NCBI RefSeq assembly: GCF_000004075.3
Contig: NC_026659.2
Span: forward strand, 30,770,272 to 30,834,271
DNA from: Cucumis sativus
Taxonomy: Eukaryota > Streptophyta > Magnoliopsida > Cucurbitales > Cucurbitaceae
Length of the DNA stretch: 64,000 nucleotides
Direction of reading: 5' to 3'
This document shows positions 1 through 11,272 of the stretch, piece by piece. Position numbers and translations under genes: made by a program. Each line of letters opens with the position of its first letter. Position 1 is the stretch's first letter. The notes below the pieces were generated by a model. It saw nothing but the letters and a program-made list of their open reading frames with translations. It was not told the DNA's origin and searched no databases.

Positions 1-1959
1 ATTTGGGGAAGCAGCAGCTTCTACAGGCTTCATGGAACAAAAAAGATCCAAAACATCAGCATGGTTACGAATGTAACCGGGGCATTTTAAAAGAAGGTCT
101 TGAGCATCTCCGTGCCTTCCAGCTTGGAAAAATGCTTCAAATAATTGGAGAACTACAGTCGTTGAAGGAAATTTCTTCGATGTCATGCCCTTTAGGAATT
201 CAAGGCCATCATCAGCTGTTCCAGACTTGGATACATATGAGATAAATGGTTCAATAAATGGTGGGAATTCATGATTTCTCATCATCCCCAACAATTTTAA
301 AGCATCTTTGAATTCCCCACAGAGCAGTAGCTTGTTTATCAATGTTTTGTAAGTAGAATGTCGTGGTTTTAGCTGGCTTTTATCAACAAGATCGAAGAGA
401 AGATGGCTAGCATCAGTTTCATGTTTCTTTTGACAGTAACCATTTACTATTAAATCCAAAGCATATGCAGCAGAAGGGACCCCTCCTTTCTCAACCATTT
501 TGTGGATACAATCAGAAGCCTTGTCAAGATCTCCAGCAGCACAATGCCCTTCAATCAAAGATGCCCAGGTCTTGTTGTCTGGATTACATCCAGAAGCTTC
601 TAAGTTATTCATGAAATCATTAGCTTCATCACTTTTTCCTGTCCTACTGAGTCGATATGCAACCTTTCTCTTCAAACCACCACTACATACATATCCATAC
701 TCTTTCATTACATTTAAAACCTCATTGAACTCTCCAGTTCTACCAACACTAGACAGAGACCTGAGAACTGCAAAAACCATTGAATCCTTCAACACATTAC
801 CTGACTCTGAAAATATCTTCAATGCCCTTGAGAATAGATCTAGATCAAACTGCTCACTTACTGCTATTTTCTTTAACAGAAAAGTAAGACAATCCTCCGA
901 AGGCTTATCACCTACTGACATTGCAAAGACATACAAATTTACAGCTTCCTCAATCATTCTTCTTTTACAAAATCGTCCCAACACCTTGGTAAATGTCTCC
1001 ATTTCCATTTTGTAACCTTGACTCCTCATTTCATCGACTACTTTCCAAAATCTATCTATACAATCTTCCCTTCCTAACACCGTAGCCATGGCGTTATAAG
1101 TTTGCTCATCATGCTTAAACATCCCACTCTCATCAATCCATAGGAAAAATATATATGCTTTTGCTGGGTCTGTGCTAAGATCCTCCAATATCATCTTAAC
1201 CATATCACTTGAAAACGAAACACTCATATCACGCAGCTGCTGTTCAACATCCTCTCCCCACAAATTCGTCCTGATAAGTCTGCTGACGTTTGAACCAATA
1301 TTATCCGGAGATTTGTCAGTGGATCCTGAAGCAAACATATCTCTCAACTTCTCAGCTTCACTCTTCAATCCATCCTTATCAAACTTCTCCAGTACCTTAT
1401 CCCGTACAGTTTTAGACATCCCATAACCCTTTTTCTTCATATCACAATTCAAATCCCAAAACTTCTTAACAAGCCCATTAACACCTAAAATACCCAGCAT
1501 CAAATTAAACGACTTGGAGCTAAGTTTCTCACCATAATCCCCCGACACCCAATCAAAAAACCGGATAGCATCATCAGGGTTCGACTCGAGCTGCCCCAAT
1601 ACCTCCAAAACCAAATCATGACTAATAACAACACCATTCGACTCTAAACCCTTCCTAATTTCATCCACATCGCGAGATTTAGATAAAATGTCAACTATAA
1701 CAGCATGATCAGATTCCTGTTCAGCCGCCGGTTCGGAGGAAAACGTTCGAAGGGTACCGTAAATGGGTCTTACGATACTTGTGAAGTAAAAATCGGAAAT
1801 GGGCGGCGAGGGGGTATGGTGAAGGGGATGTTTAGGAAACAAAGACGATAAAGAGCGAAGTGATTGAAGATTGGGATGGGAAAGTACCTGAAAATGTGAA
1901 GAGTTGGATGAAATGCGAAGGTGAGGTCGTAAACGAAGTAATCGCCATGAAAATCTCAT
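1..1959 (-). CDS. Pentatricopeptide repeat protein, mitochondrial-type (3' end beyond window)
   Basis: A single open frame of 653 codons runs leftward from an ATG at 1959 to the window edge without a stop, so the C-terminus is missing. The N-terminus (MRFSWRLLRLRPHLRISS) is rich in Arg and Ser and lacks acidic residues, as in mitochondrial presequences. The body is helical and shows typical P-type PPR pieces such as TYNAMATVLGRE, TFTKVLGRFCKRRMIEEA, TWASLIEGHCAAGDLDKA and TYKTLINKLLLCGEFKDA. No E, DYW or SMR domain is seen. PPR proteins bind organellar RNA and act in its processing, stability or translation. From memory it resembles Arabidopsis At3g02490 and At5g15980, which are about as long, so only a few residues should be missing. 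There is no intron, as is usual for PPR genes. The target RNA cannot be read from the sequence. Confidence 0.93.
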   Translation of the reverse strand, partial: MRFSWRLLRLRPHLRISSNSSHFQVLSHPNLQSLRSLSSLFPKHPLHHTPSPPISDFYFTSIVRPIYGTLRTFSSEPAAEQESDHAVIVDILSKSRDVDEIRKGLESNGVVISHDLVLEVLGQLESNPDDAIRFFDWVSGDYGEKLSSKSFNLMLGILGVNGLVKKFWDLNCDMKKKGYGMSKTVRDKVLEKFDKDGLKSEAEKLRDMFASGSTDKSPDNIGSNVSRLIRTNLWGEDVEQQLRDMSVSFSSDMVKMILEDLSTDPAKAYIFFLWIDESGMFKHDEQTYNAMATVLGREDCIDRFWKVVDEMRSQGYKMEMETFTKVLGRFCKRRMIEEAVNLYVFAMSVGDKPSEDCLTFLLKKIAVSEQFDLDLFSRALKIFSESGNVLKDSMVFAVLRSLSSVGRTGEFNEVLNVMKEYGYVCSGGLKRKVAYRLSRTGKSDEANDFMNNLEASGCNPDNKTWASLIEGHCAAGDLDKASDCIHKMVEKGGVPSAAYALDLIVNGYCQKKHETDASHLLFDLVDKSQLKPRHSTYKTLINKLLLCGEFKDALKLLGMMRNHEFPPFIEPFISYVSKSGTADDGLEFLKGMTSKKFPSTTVVLQLFEAFFQAGRHGDAQDLLLKCPGYIRNHADVLDLFCSMKPVEAAASPN

Positions 1960-3636
1960 ATTTGCGGCTTTAGGGCACAGAATTGGAAGCAGAGCAAAGG
2001 CAAAGCGAGACGAAGGGAGAGTGGGAGAAGTAGGGTTTTAGAGAAGAATAAAATTTTTGATTTATTGGAAATAAAAAATAAAATTTTCATTTTTTTCTCT
2101 TTTATGTATTCTAAATCAATTTTTTAGTTAAACCATAGGTTATATTTTATTAATAGGAAGATTTTGTCCGATTGATGTTAAGTCAATATGAACATAGCTT
2201 AACTCAAGTAAATTTGTTTCATTGTATTTCATTCAAAGATTCAATTTCTACCACTTGCATATTGTTAACAGAGATTGTAAATGAATGTTGTTAATGAGTT
2301 ATAATTGACAGATTAAAGTATCTTTCTTCATGTTACAATTATTTTAACTTGAAATAAATTGATTTTATTACTTGTTAAGTTAGATTTTAAGGAAAATATT
2401 TTTTGGTGCATTTATTTTGTATTTGGTTGGTATATTTCAAAACTATACACTTTTAGTTTTTAAATTTATTTCAATTTAGTCTCTAGGTTCAAAATGTTAC
2501 AATTTAATAATCGAAATTTAAGTTTTTTTTTCAAATTGATTCCTAAATACACCATTTTTATGTCTATTGGTATATGATGGCAATGCATATATATTAATTA
2601 ATTTTAAAAACTATGATTAATTAATAAACATTTACGTCTATGATTGAAAAAGGAATTTAATTAAAAAGAATTGAGTTAAAAGTGTAAATCTCTAACACAT
2701 AAAGAAGAAAGGTTTCCAACCGAGACTAATCATAGACGTTAATGAAAACTTATATTAGGCAACTATATTACATATCATGAGGCTTAACAAAGATAAATAG
2801 TAAATATATAACATGAGAATCAAGACAAACATTAGTGAAATCATATTATAAAATCATTATGTCATTAAGAGTGTAATTTCTTTAGTTTGAAGACAACCGT
2901 TCCATCTCATTCATCAATTATAATTGAACCAAAACAATATATATATATATATCCAAACTATTCTCTTAGGTCAAATTCATTCCACACAATTAATACACCA
3001 CCGTCTTGTTTATTAGGAAAAGTGGATGATTTTTAAAAAAATGGTAGATTGGATTTAAATCGTCCATATGGATAAATTGGATTAAAACAAACGGTAGTTT
3101 AATAATTTCACTCAATGGTTAGGTTAATCAAGAGGGTAAAAAACAAAGATTTTTAAAAGTTATATCAAATCTCATTCGAACCTTCATAGATAAGTCTTCC
3201 AAACTTGTGTTTGTAGAAAAAAAAAAAAGAACAGACTTCGAGCTTTTCGATTTTATTGATATCTATTTTACAAGTGACAATTAGAACAACGTGTGAAGCC
3301 AATTGCGAATTAAAATTTTGATATATTATAAATTAAAAGTAATTGAAAATTGATAATATTTCTTTAAAAAAAAATGGCACTATGATCTTGGATTTAGATA
3401 GACATAATTAAATCTATAATCATTATTTAGCAACAATTACTTTGAATATGATCTAAGAAAATATATTCATGTATAAATGAAAGTTGAAAATGAAAAGAAA
3501 TTCCAATAGGAATTTATTTGACATCTTTGAAAAACCCCCCTAAGAAAAGGAGTAACCAAACAAATCCCAAACTCGAAAAGTAAAACTCATAATTAATTGA
3601 TCAAATATCAATAATAAGGATGATTGATATATGGTT
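1960..3636. other. Intergenic, PPR promoter side to first KIN gene
   Basis: AT-rich DNA without a supported gene. It should hold the PPR promoter (right of 1959) and the 3' end of the first KIN-like gene (left of 3637). Poly-A/T runs, a short (AT)n tract near 2937-2952 and a low-grade repeat near 2400-2560 of a type that recurs near 4255-4300 are all that is visible. Confidence 0.6.
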
Positions 3637-3931
3637 TTATTTGTTGACAGCATCTTTGGCAGCATCAGCAGCACCTTGAGCCTTAGCCATCATCTGTTGG
3701 CCTGTCTCTTGAATGGACTCTTTAGCCGATTCCGCTGCATTACTCGCCTTATCCATCAAATTGCTAGCCTTCTCCTATATAATTAACAATACAACCCACC
3801 AACATCATACTCATTATACTTTTAATAAATGTTTTAAAAATAAAAAAAGATATAGAATAGACGAAAACCTGAGCTTGGCCCTTGGCTTCTCCAGCTTGAA
3901 AGCTCATCTTGTTAGAGTTATTGTCTGCCAT
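3637..3931 (-). CDS. KIN1/COR6.6-like stress protein, copy A
   Basis: Two exons on the minus strand, 3931-3869 and 3774-3637, are joined over a 94-bp GT-AG intron and give 66 residues. The protein begins MADNNSNKMSFQAGEAKGQAQ and ends KDAVNK. It is hydrophilic and Ala/Lys/Gln-rich with amphipathic helical pieces (EKASNLMDKASNAAESAKES), the hallmark of the small cold- and ABA-induced KIN1/KIN2/COR6.6 family (LEA-like). Such proteins are mostly disordered when hydrated and are thought to protect membranes or proteins during dehydration and cold. It is the first of three tandem copies. Two G-box/ABRE cores and a clear TATA box lie just upstream (right of 3931), consistent with ABA induction. Family membership is secure; the biochemical role is not established even in model plants. 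Confidence 0.93.
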
Positions 3932-4028
3932 TGTGAAAGAGAAAGTTTAGAATAAGGAATTAGATCAATTTGTGAATATATGATTCTTCTAAAGTTGTTT
4001 GATTCATTAAGACCTCAAGCTGCTTGTT

Positions 4029-4108
4029 ATTTATATACTACTTTGAAATGGAATCACTATGTGACACGTGTAATCCAACCCAAATTAAAGGAAGTACCAT
4101 GCCACGTG
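4029..4108 (-). promoter_or_regulatory. KIN copy A promoter: TATA box and two ABRE/G-boxes
   Basis: On the minus strand a TATATAAAT box sits at 4029-4037, about 100 bp upstream of the ATG at 3931. Two CACGTG cores follow at 4075-4080 (in ACACGTGT) and 4103-4108 (in GACACGTGGC, a strong ABRE form). Paired ABREs close to a TATA box are typical of ABA- and drought-induced LEA/KIN genes. The motifs are seen directly; their activity is inferred. Confidence 0.75.
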
Positions 4109-5739
4109 TCCTCCCATGAATGGAATGGAGACCCATTGACTAGGAGATCCCAAGAATGGTTCTTTTGTTTAATTAATTTACCTTTATTCTAAATTTAGAA
4201 TTTCTTATTTTTTATTAAAGTAATAAATAATAAATTTCTTAGAGATTTTGGGTTTTATTTTCAATTTAATCTCTAGTTTTATAATGTTACAATTTTGCAA
4301 AACCATTCATGCATAATTTATTACCAACATATATCTTTAATTTCAAATTTTGTTTTTTGGATAATAATATATATATTTATCACATGTAATATATCTATAA
4401 TTTTCTTATTTTGCTTTTATTTTTATTGTTTTTACCAAATCAACATAATTTAATTCACATCAAATATGTATTATCAATTTTGTGGTATTTCATCCTCGTC
4501 CATTTTTTATTAAGGAATTTTTTTTCCACCTAGTAATATAGATTTGTTCTATATTTTCATTAACATATTTTTTAGTTCTTTTAAGAATAATAATAATAAT
4601 AAAATAGATTATTTATACTTCATAACAAAAAAAATCATTAAAAAATAAAAACCAAATACTTACATTGTGAAAAAAAAATTTTCTTTTTCTTTTTCCTTCC
4701 ATATCACTTTAATTGTTAGGTAAATTCAAGATGTCAAATTTTACATAAACATAATGAGGAAAAATGGAAGTGGACGATATTTCTAGAAAAATTATACATA
4801 AAAAAATAGTAAATAAACGATTCAACACTTTTTAAATTAGTCGAAATATTTAATACTTTTTACTTAGGAAATTTTTTTAAAATATCAAACTTTACAAATT
4901 TGATACTCATTCATATGGTATAGTGACGGAAGATTATTATATAATTCAAAATTATACTATAACTGGTAAGTATTTTAATTTATTTTACTATTTTTAAAAG
5001 TACATTTTTTACTTAAGTGACAGTAACATTTTGTTGTTTATTATTTTTTAATCCATATAATAAAAATATTAATGGATAGAAATTCAATTATCAGTCTTTC
5101 GGTTCTCTCGACATCGGAATACATTCTCCACTTATTTTTTTTGAGAAATTGTCGAAGGTAGTAAATTTGATAAAATATTTACAAACTAACAAAATTTTAG
5201 ATTCTATTAATAATAAATATTAATAGACGTTAATATACTCGACATTTGCTATACTTTGTATATATTTTAGTTTATTTCATTATATTTGAAAATGAGGTGA
5301 TATTTTTTTTTCAATATAAAAGTCTATATTAATTAATTTTATTTTTGTGTAACTTCTTTCATTCCTTTCAAAATTAATTACCTTTACATCTTTTAATTAA
5401 AGTTATGAAAAAATAAAAATTCAAATTCAAATATATATTAATTTAAAATTTCTAAAATATGTTTCTAACTATATTGTGCTATAATTTTCTTTTCATTGTA
5501 TATCTTTCTCCATCAATGACCATTATTTTGTTTCTCTTTTCATATTCACCTCTTCAAATGATTAAGTTTAGATATTCTTTTTGCTATTATTATATATCAT
5601 TCACTACAAGAAAAAACACCCATTTGTAACACTGAAATTCCAAAAACTCATTTATTCTCTCCCTTTTACAAAGAGAAAGGCTTGGAAAAATACATTAAAT
5701 AGATGAAGAAATAAAAAAAAGAAGATATAGAAATGATCA
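4109..5739. other. Intergenic between KIN copies A and B
   Basis: AT-rich, no supported gene. It contains repeat-like stretches (4255-4300; 5240-5300, with the TTTGCTATA-type motif common in small MULE-like MITEs) and a CACTA-type transposon terminus at 5603-5616. Confidence 0.5.
5603..5616 (+). mobile_element. Isolated CACTA (En/Spm) terminus
   Basis: The 14-base string CACTACAAGAAAAA matches the canonical 5' terminus of plant CACTA transposons. No matching opposite end (TTTTTCTTGTAGTG) was found downstream before the next genes and no transposase is visible, so it is probably a lone end or a small relic just 3' of KIN copy B. Confidence 0.45.
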
Positions 5740-6597
5740 TCATTTGTTGACAGCATCCTTAACAGCATCAGCAGCTCCTTGAGCCTTAGCCATCATTTGT
5801 TGTCCAGTCTCTTGTACTGATTCTTTAGCTGATTGAGCTGCATCACTTGCCTTATCCATCATATTGCTCATCTTCTCCTACACATTAATCAACACATACA
5901 AACTTAACTTAACAATGTTACCCATCACTACAACCCAAACCAGCCCCTGTAATAATATAGAATTATTGCTTAGCTAGGCTATATCATGGACGGCTAGAAA
6001 TAGAAAGATGTGAAATAAAATGTTATTTACTAAATAAAATGATAGTGTATTGATTAACATATATAATGGAATGCTGTATTCACTGGGGTTACACTTACAG
6101 CACGAGTAACCTAATTCATCAATCGTGAATAATCCATAAACATATTCCATTTGAAAATAATAGAAGTAAAGGACACTCAACATATTAAATTTGAAAAGAA
6201 TGTGAGACCCACTAGTAAAAAAAATCTCAAACTATGGAAGATAATTTGTTCGGTATTGATAAAAAAAATCTTAAAAACAAGATTATCATTACTTTTACGC
6301 AAATAGTAACAATTAAATAAACTTAACACAATGATAATCAAATTACATTTACAAAATGGGTTAATAAACATGTTAAAGAAAAGGCTAATCATCGAATGCA
6401 TTACTACGAATAATTATCGATGAAAATCTATGATGATCTATGCTATGTTAAACATGTAGTATCAAATTAATTATTTCATTTTGTTAAAAAAGAAAAGGAA
6501 ATGAGGATCATGATCATAATAGATGAATAAAACAAACCTGAGTTTGGCCCTTGGCCTCTCCAGCATGGTAGCTCATCTTCTGAGAGTTATCTGCCAT
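5740..6597 (-). CDS. KIN1/COR6.6-like stress protein, copy B
   Basis: Two exons, 6597-6538 and 5877-5740, flank a 660-bp GT-AG intron and encode 65 residues. The start is MADNSQKMSYHAGEAKGQTQ, exon 2 begins EKMSNMMDKASDAAQSAK and the C-terminus is KDAVNK. The intron sits at exactly the same point as in copy A (just before the conserved Glu-Lys) but is seven times longer. The protein is hydrophilic, Ala/Lys/Gln/Met-rich and lacks Cys and Trp, as usual for the KIN/COR6.6 LEA-like family. Its presumed role is cold or dehydration protection. Unlike copy A, no CACGTG core lies close to its TATA box (6702-6713), so its regulation may have diverged. Confidence 0.92.
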
Positions 6598-6701
6598 TTT
6601 AACAGTTTTAAATACAGCTTCAAAACACACACAAACAAATAAATGAGAACTTGAAAAACACTTGATATATGGCTCTACCAGCTAGTTGCTTTGGTTCTTC
6701 A

Positions 6702-6713
6702 TTTATATATATA
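6702..6713 (-). promoter_or_regulatory. KIN copy B TATA box
   Basis: A minus-strand TATATATATAAA tract lies about 105 bp upstream of the ATG at 6597. No CACGTG ABRE core is seen in the next 200 bp, in contrast to copy A. Confidence 0.6.
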
Positions 6714-6719
6714 GCAGCA

Positions 6720-8910
6720 TGGGTTAGACTATGGCTTGACATGTGTAAAATTTGAATCGAGGGGTCGTGCCAAGTGTTGAGTTTTTGTTGGAGTGGTTAC
6801 AATACGACTTGGAGCAAGGAAGAAGTGTTCAAATGATCATAATAATGCAAATTACAAATTAGAGATATATGACTTCTTCTAATGTTGGGGAGAGTTAGAA
6901 TAGCTTTTTACTTTTGTCATTTCACCTTCTTCAAATATTACAAATATTGGTTAGATTTATTATTCTTTGTAACATTGATTGGACGTTTAGTTCGATCAAA
7001 AATAGTTGCTACGGTTGTTCGGTGGAAGATTTGAATTTCTAATTTCTAATTTTTAATTGTTCTCACACTATTCTATAATCAAATCATTTCTTATAAAAAT
7101 TTTAAATACTAATATTTGTATATGTAAATTTCTTTATTCGACTATGATCTATACATTTTAGAGATGTTTTCAAAATCTAACTCTACAATCTTAAAACTAA
7201 AATCAATGATAGTTTTTAAAATGGGTTCAAATATCTTCCTAAAGAAGTTTTAAAGAAATTGTGATTAGAAAAAATAATTTGAAAATTTTTATACGGTACA
7301 ATGATACAATGAAAAGATTGATTCGTTCATCATGTTGATATCGAATCCATGAAAATATTGATAGAAATGTGGCCATGTTAATGAAAATGTAATACTATAT
7401 ATAGTAAATAAATAGAATTTAGCTTATAGTATGGGTAAGTCATGTAACAAATTAATTAATAGTTACATTCAAACTAATTAAAAGAATTAGATGCTATGGT
7501 TGTTTTTATAAACTATTGAAATTAATTAACAATTTGATGATGAGACATTAAAATATATACCAAAAAAATTTCAATTCTAACAAAAAAAAAGAAAAAGAAA
7601 AAAAGTTAATTAGAAAAAATCTTATAAGTATGTAATTAAATACATAAGAAGAGGTAGAGAACTATTACACACATCATCATATCATAAATTTGGTTCCTAA
7701 ACTCTAAACTCTAACAAGTTTATGTAAATCTTCAAATATGAATAATAAATTCCTTAAATTATCAACTTTGTATTTAGTTATAAAAATATAATTTTTTATA
7801 TCTAAATTTGTAATTTTGACACTCAAAATTCACCACGAATTTTGGATCTTTTCTTTAATTAAACCATTTTTCATGTCAATATTATATATTATATTAAAAG
7901 AATTTACATCAAAATTGTTTAATTAAAAATGAATTGTTTTGATGTATTTTGAACCATTCATATCAATTACTTAGAGTATTTTCTTTTAAACATCTCCTTT
8001 AAAATGAGTTTTTTAAAATTTAAACATTTAATTTTTTATAAAATGAATTATTTTTCATTTAAAAGTTTATCAATCACCAATTTTTTTTTTAAATATTTTC
8101 TTTTTCAAATTTAATGTAATTTCAAGCATACTCTTAGTTTAATTTGTATATTATTTGATTTTAAAATCCTTAAAATCATGTTATAATAAAATTCATTTGA
8201 AATCCATATTTTATTTACTCAAAATCAGTTTGCACATCTTAGTTCTCATCCAATCAAAATTGATTTAAAACTATTTATATGATGCAAATTTCAACTATTT
8301 TTCTTGATGGAGAGAACTTTTTTTTTATCTTATTGTTTATGCTATGATCAAAATTAGTGCATATAGCATATGTTATGCATATTTTGTTATACCCTAATTA
8401 AAGCACTAAGCACATTACCTATTTTAATAAGCTAATTAATTATCTCCTAAAAACAAAACTTATCAAGCTTAAATTAATCATAATCGAGTGTATAATTGAA
8501 ATTTTTTATAGAAACATTCATGCAAACTTAACTAACAAATTGACTAAGGATTGATCTATTCTATTTTTTTCTATATATTAATGATATAGGGTTATACGTC
8601 CTCAAACCGTTGATCTAATTATTATGTTTCTCTTGGAATCGAAAAAAAAAAAAATCATTCTAACATAAAATATAATACCCAAAAATCTTATAAATATATA
8701 GAATTAAATATAATGAGAAAGAACTATTAACTCTTCAAACAATAATTTTCCAGAGACGAACACACCACAAAGGGAGTCTCTTATGACAAAAAGCAACTCA
8801 CTAACAAAAAGAATCATAAAACGAAATAAAGTATTAAGGTGTGTTTGAATTGACGGTTCTAAATACTTAGAAATTAGAAAGTCAATCCAAACAAACAAGC
8901 ACTTAAACTT
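6720..8910. other. Intergenic between KIN copies B and C
   Basis: AT-rich with many A and T runs. Open frames here are short chance frames without family signatures. No gene, RNA or clear transposon could be supported. Confidence 0.5.
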
Positions 8911-9114
8911 TTATTTGTTCATGCCAGTTGCATCCTTGATAGCTTCGGCTGCTCCTTGAGCCTTTGCCATCACCTGTTGGCCTGCCTCCTGTATCGTCTC
9001 TTTAGCCGATTGAGCTGCATTGTTTGCGTTGTCCATGAGATTGCTCGCCTTCTCTTCCACCTGACCTTTGGCTTCTCCAGCTTGGTAGCTCATCTTTTGG
9101 GAACTATCCGCCAT
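8911..9114 (-). CDS. KIN1/COR6.6-like stress protein, copy C (intronless)
   Basis: One uninterrupted frame of 67 codons starts MADSSQKMSYQAGEAKGQVE and ends IKDATGMNK. It is co-linear with copies A and B, but the intron is absent at the position where both have one: residues run straight from KGQVE into EKASNLMDNANNAAQ without an insertion or deletion. The TGMNK tail matches what I recall of Arabidopsis At3g02480, so this copy may keep the older C-terminus. A TATA-like TATATAAA lies at 9224-9231 on the minus strand. The role is as for the other copies: a small, disordered, stress-induced protective protein. Confidence 0.93.
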   Translation of the reverse strand: MADSSQKMSYQAGEAKGQVEEKASNLMDNANNAAQSAKETIQEAGQQVMAKAQGAAEAIKDATGMNK

Positions 9115-9231
9115 ATCTTTTATATATATTTACTTCCGGAGAGAGACTATTACAAATCAAATAGTGATGAAAGTTTTGAATGATGAAGTTTTTTATGAAA
9201 ATTTTTGGGTGATCATGTTGTTGTTTATATA

Positions 9232-11272
9232 GTGGTTTGGGAGTGAGTAAATTGATTTTTTAGACCCACAAGTGGGAGAAATTTTTGTGAGTTTTGTTGC
9301 TAAATTTAGGGATTAGTATTTTGATTGATTCAAACTTTTCAATATTTTGAGCAACAAATTATTGGGAATGGCATTGTGTGGATGTGTTGTAAATTTGTAA
9401 TTATTGTTCTTATTAATCTTTTTAAAATTTTCTTATCCTACCTTTAATTTGATGCATAAATAAAGTTAGCAAAAATGAAATTATTTTACATCGTAAATGT
9501 TTAAGATAAGAAAAAGAAAGTGCAATTCTAAAAAGATATGGAATGACTCGTTTACTAACGTTTCTATTTTTTGTTTTTTGTTTCATTTATCATATTTTAG
9601 GAAATAAACTTGTTTGATAAACATTTTTTTGGTTTCTTTCTCAATTTTGAGAATCGTTTCCAAAATTTGAACTAAAATTATAAAATTACAAAAAGTATTT
9701 TTCGGTGTTCTATTTCTATTTTATTTGAGTGTGTTTTTGGTGTAAAGGAAAGTGCAAACTTGACTTAATACATTTTTGTTTTGTTTTTTTTTTCAATCTT
9801 TTATTTTTAGTACATACAAAACCAATAAAATTTTATAATATATAAATTTTAGAAAATTTATTGTAAATGAATAAATGTTAAATGTATTTTTGTAAATATT
9901 TTAATTTATTTTGTTATATCAAAAAATATATTTATTTAGGTTCATTTTAATACTTTTAACAAAAGATTTGTTAAATTTGGATGTCAAATGTATTTTTTAA
10001 GATATATTGTAATTTGACACTTCAAAACTAATATTAAAATACAAAAATCGAAAATGTGATGGGACACGTGCCCCTGATCCCTTAATAAATCCGCCCATAA
10101 ATGATAGATTGTTTTTTAATTGTTGTTATTAATTTTACATCGAAATTTATGTGTATTCATTCATCTAAATATTTGAAACTTATTATTTTTTTATACTTTT
10201 ATGCATGCTATATATATTTTATATAGTTAATTAATATTTAAATGGTAAAGTAGGAGAAAATGTAAGAGAGAACAAATATTAAATAAAAATGAAAACAAGA
10301 AATGATTATGAACAAATTTCTATTAATGTTTCTTTTTTAGAAACAAAAACGAATTAATTATCAAATACATTTTGTTGTTTTCGATTCTTAAAAAACAGAA
10401 AACGAGAAACAAAAAGAACAATTATCAAAAAGCCCCAAATACAAACATATCTAATCATAAGTTTGCAAGTCCTCTTCCTTACGTCGTTTTTCTTTCACTT
10501 CTTTTCTCATATAAACACTCATCTCTTACAAGTTACAATTTACAATCCAATAACTTTGTGTGTGTTTGTGGGGATGTATTATTGTTTGACATTTTATCGA
10601 TATCTCCATCCACATTGATGTGAAACTAAAACTTCGATATTTTCATCAACATCGACATTTTAAACCTTCTATAAAAGATAAAAATGTTTTCTCTACCAAA
10701 TGTGAAAATCTTCATTACGAAACACTACGTTCAATTTGGTCTTTAGGGTTTCGAGAGCAGCACTAGAGTCTAAACATTTTGTATTACTTTTTGGGTAAGG
10801 ACTAAAACTAAACCTTGAATACCATCTTCTATTTGAGGTTTAGGCATTTCCACAAAATCATTAGCCATCGGATTAAAGAATTCATTCAAAGGTATCTAAG
10901 TTGGTTTTGACATGCTTATGTTCTTATATTATTGATTGCTTTTATTTGATTTTCTTTTTTGAGTTAATAATTTTTGTTTTAAAATTTTAAATATTGTTTC
11001 TTCCTAGATTTTTGTATTTCTTTTATGTTATTAAAATTTCAGTTCCCCAATTCTGAGCCACATACTCCAAACCCAAATTCATTCATCTTCTTCTTAATCT
11101 TAAACCTAAAATCTCTCCAACTTTCTCCATGCCATCACAATCTCAAGCTTCCAAACCCCTGAAATCTAAGTCTTTTTCAACATTTCTGAGATACCCTTTT
11201 CATCTTTCTCCTCTGTTCTTCAATTCAGTTAATTCACCTCACCCTTAACTTAACCCAGTTGAGATTATTTTC
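9232..11272. other. Intergenic between KIN copy C and FtsHi3 (divergent promoters)
   Basis: These genes are transcribed away from each other, so both promoters lie here. AT-rich, with a CACGTG core at 10065-10070 that is far from both starts. The last 200 bp before 11273 are pyrimidine-rich and look like the FtsHi3 5' UTR. Short open frames here show no family signature. Confidence 0.5.

Noticed and set aside
5974-6401. Two small minus-strand frames in KIN copy B intron
   Set aside because: They lie inside the 660-bp intron, are AT-driven and hydrophobic by composition, and show no conserved motif.
10065-10070. CACGTG core as promoter element of KIN copy C or FtsHi3
   Set aside because: It is about 950 and 1200 bp from the two start codons and isolated, so a role cannot be supported.
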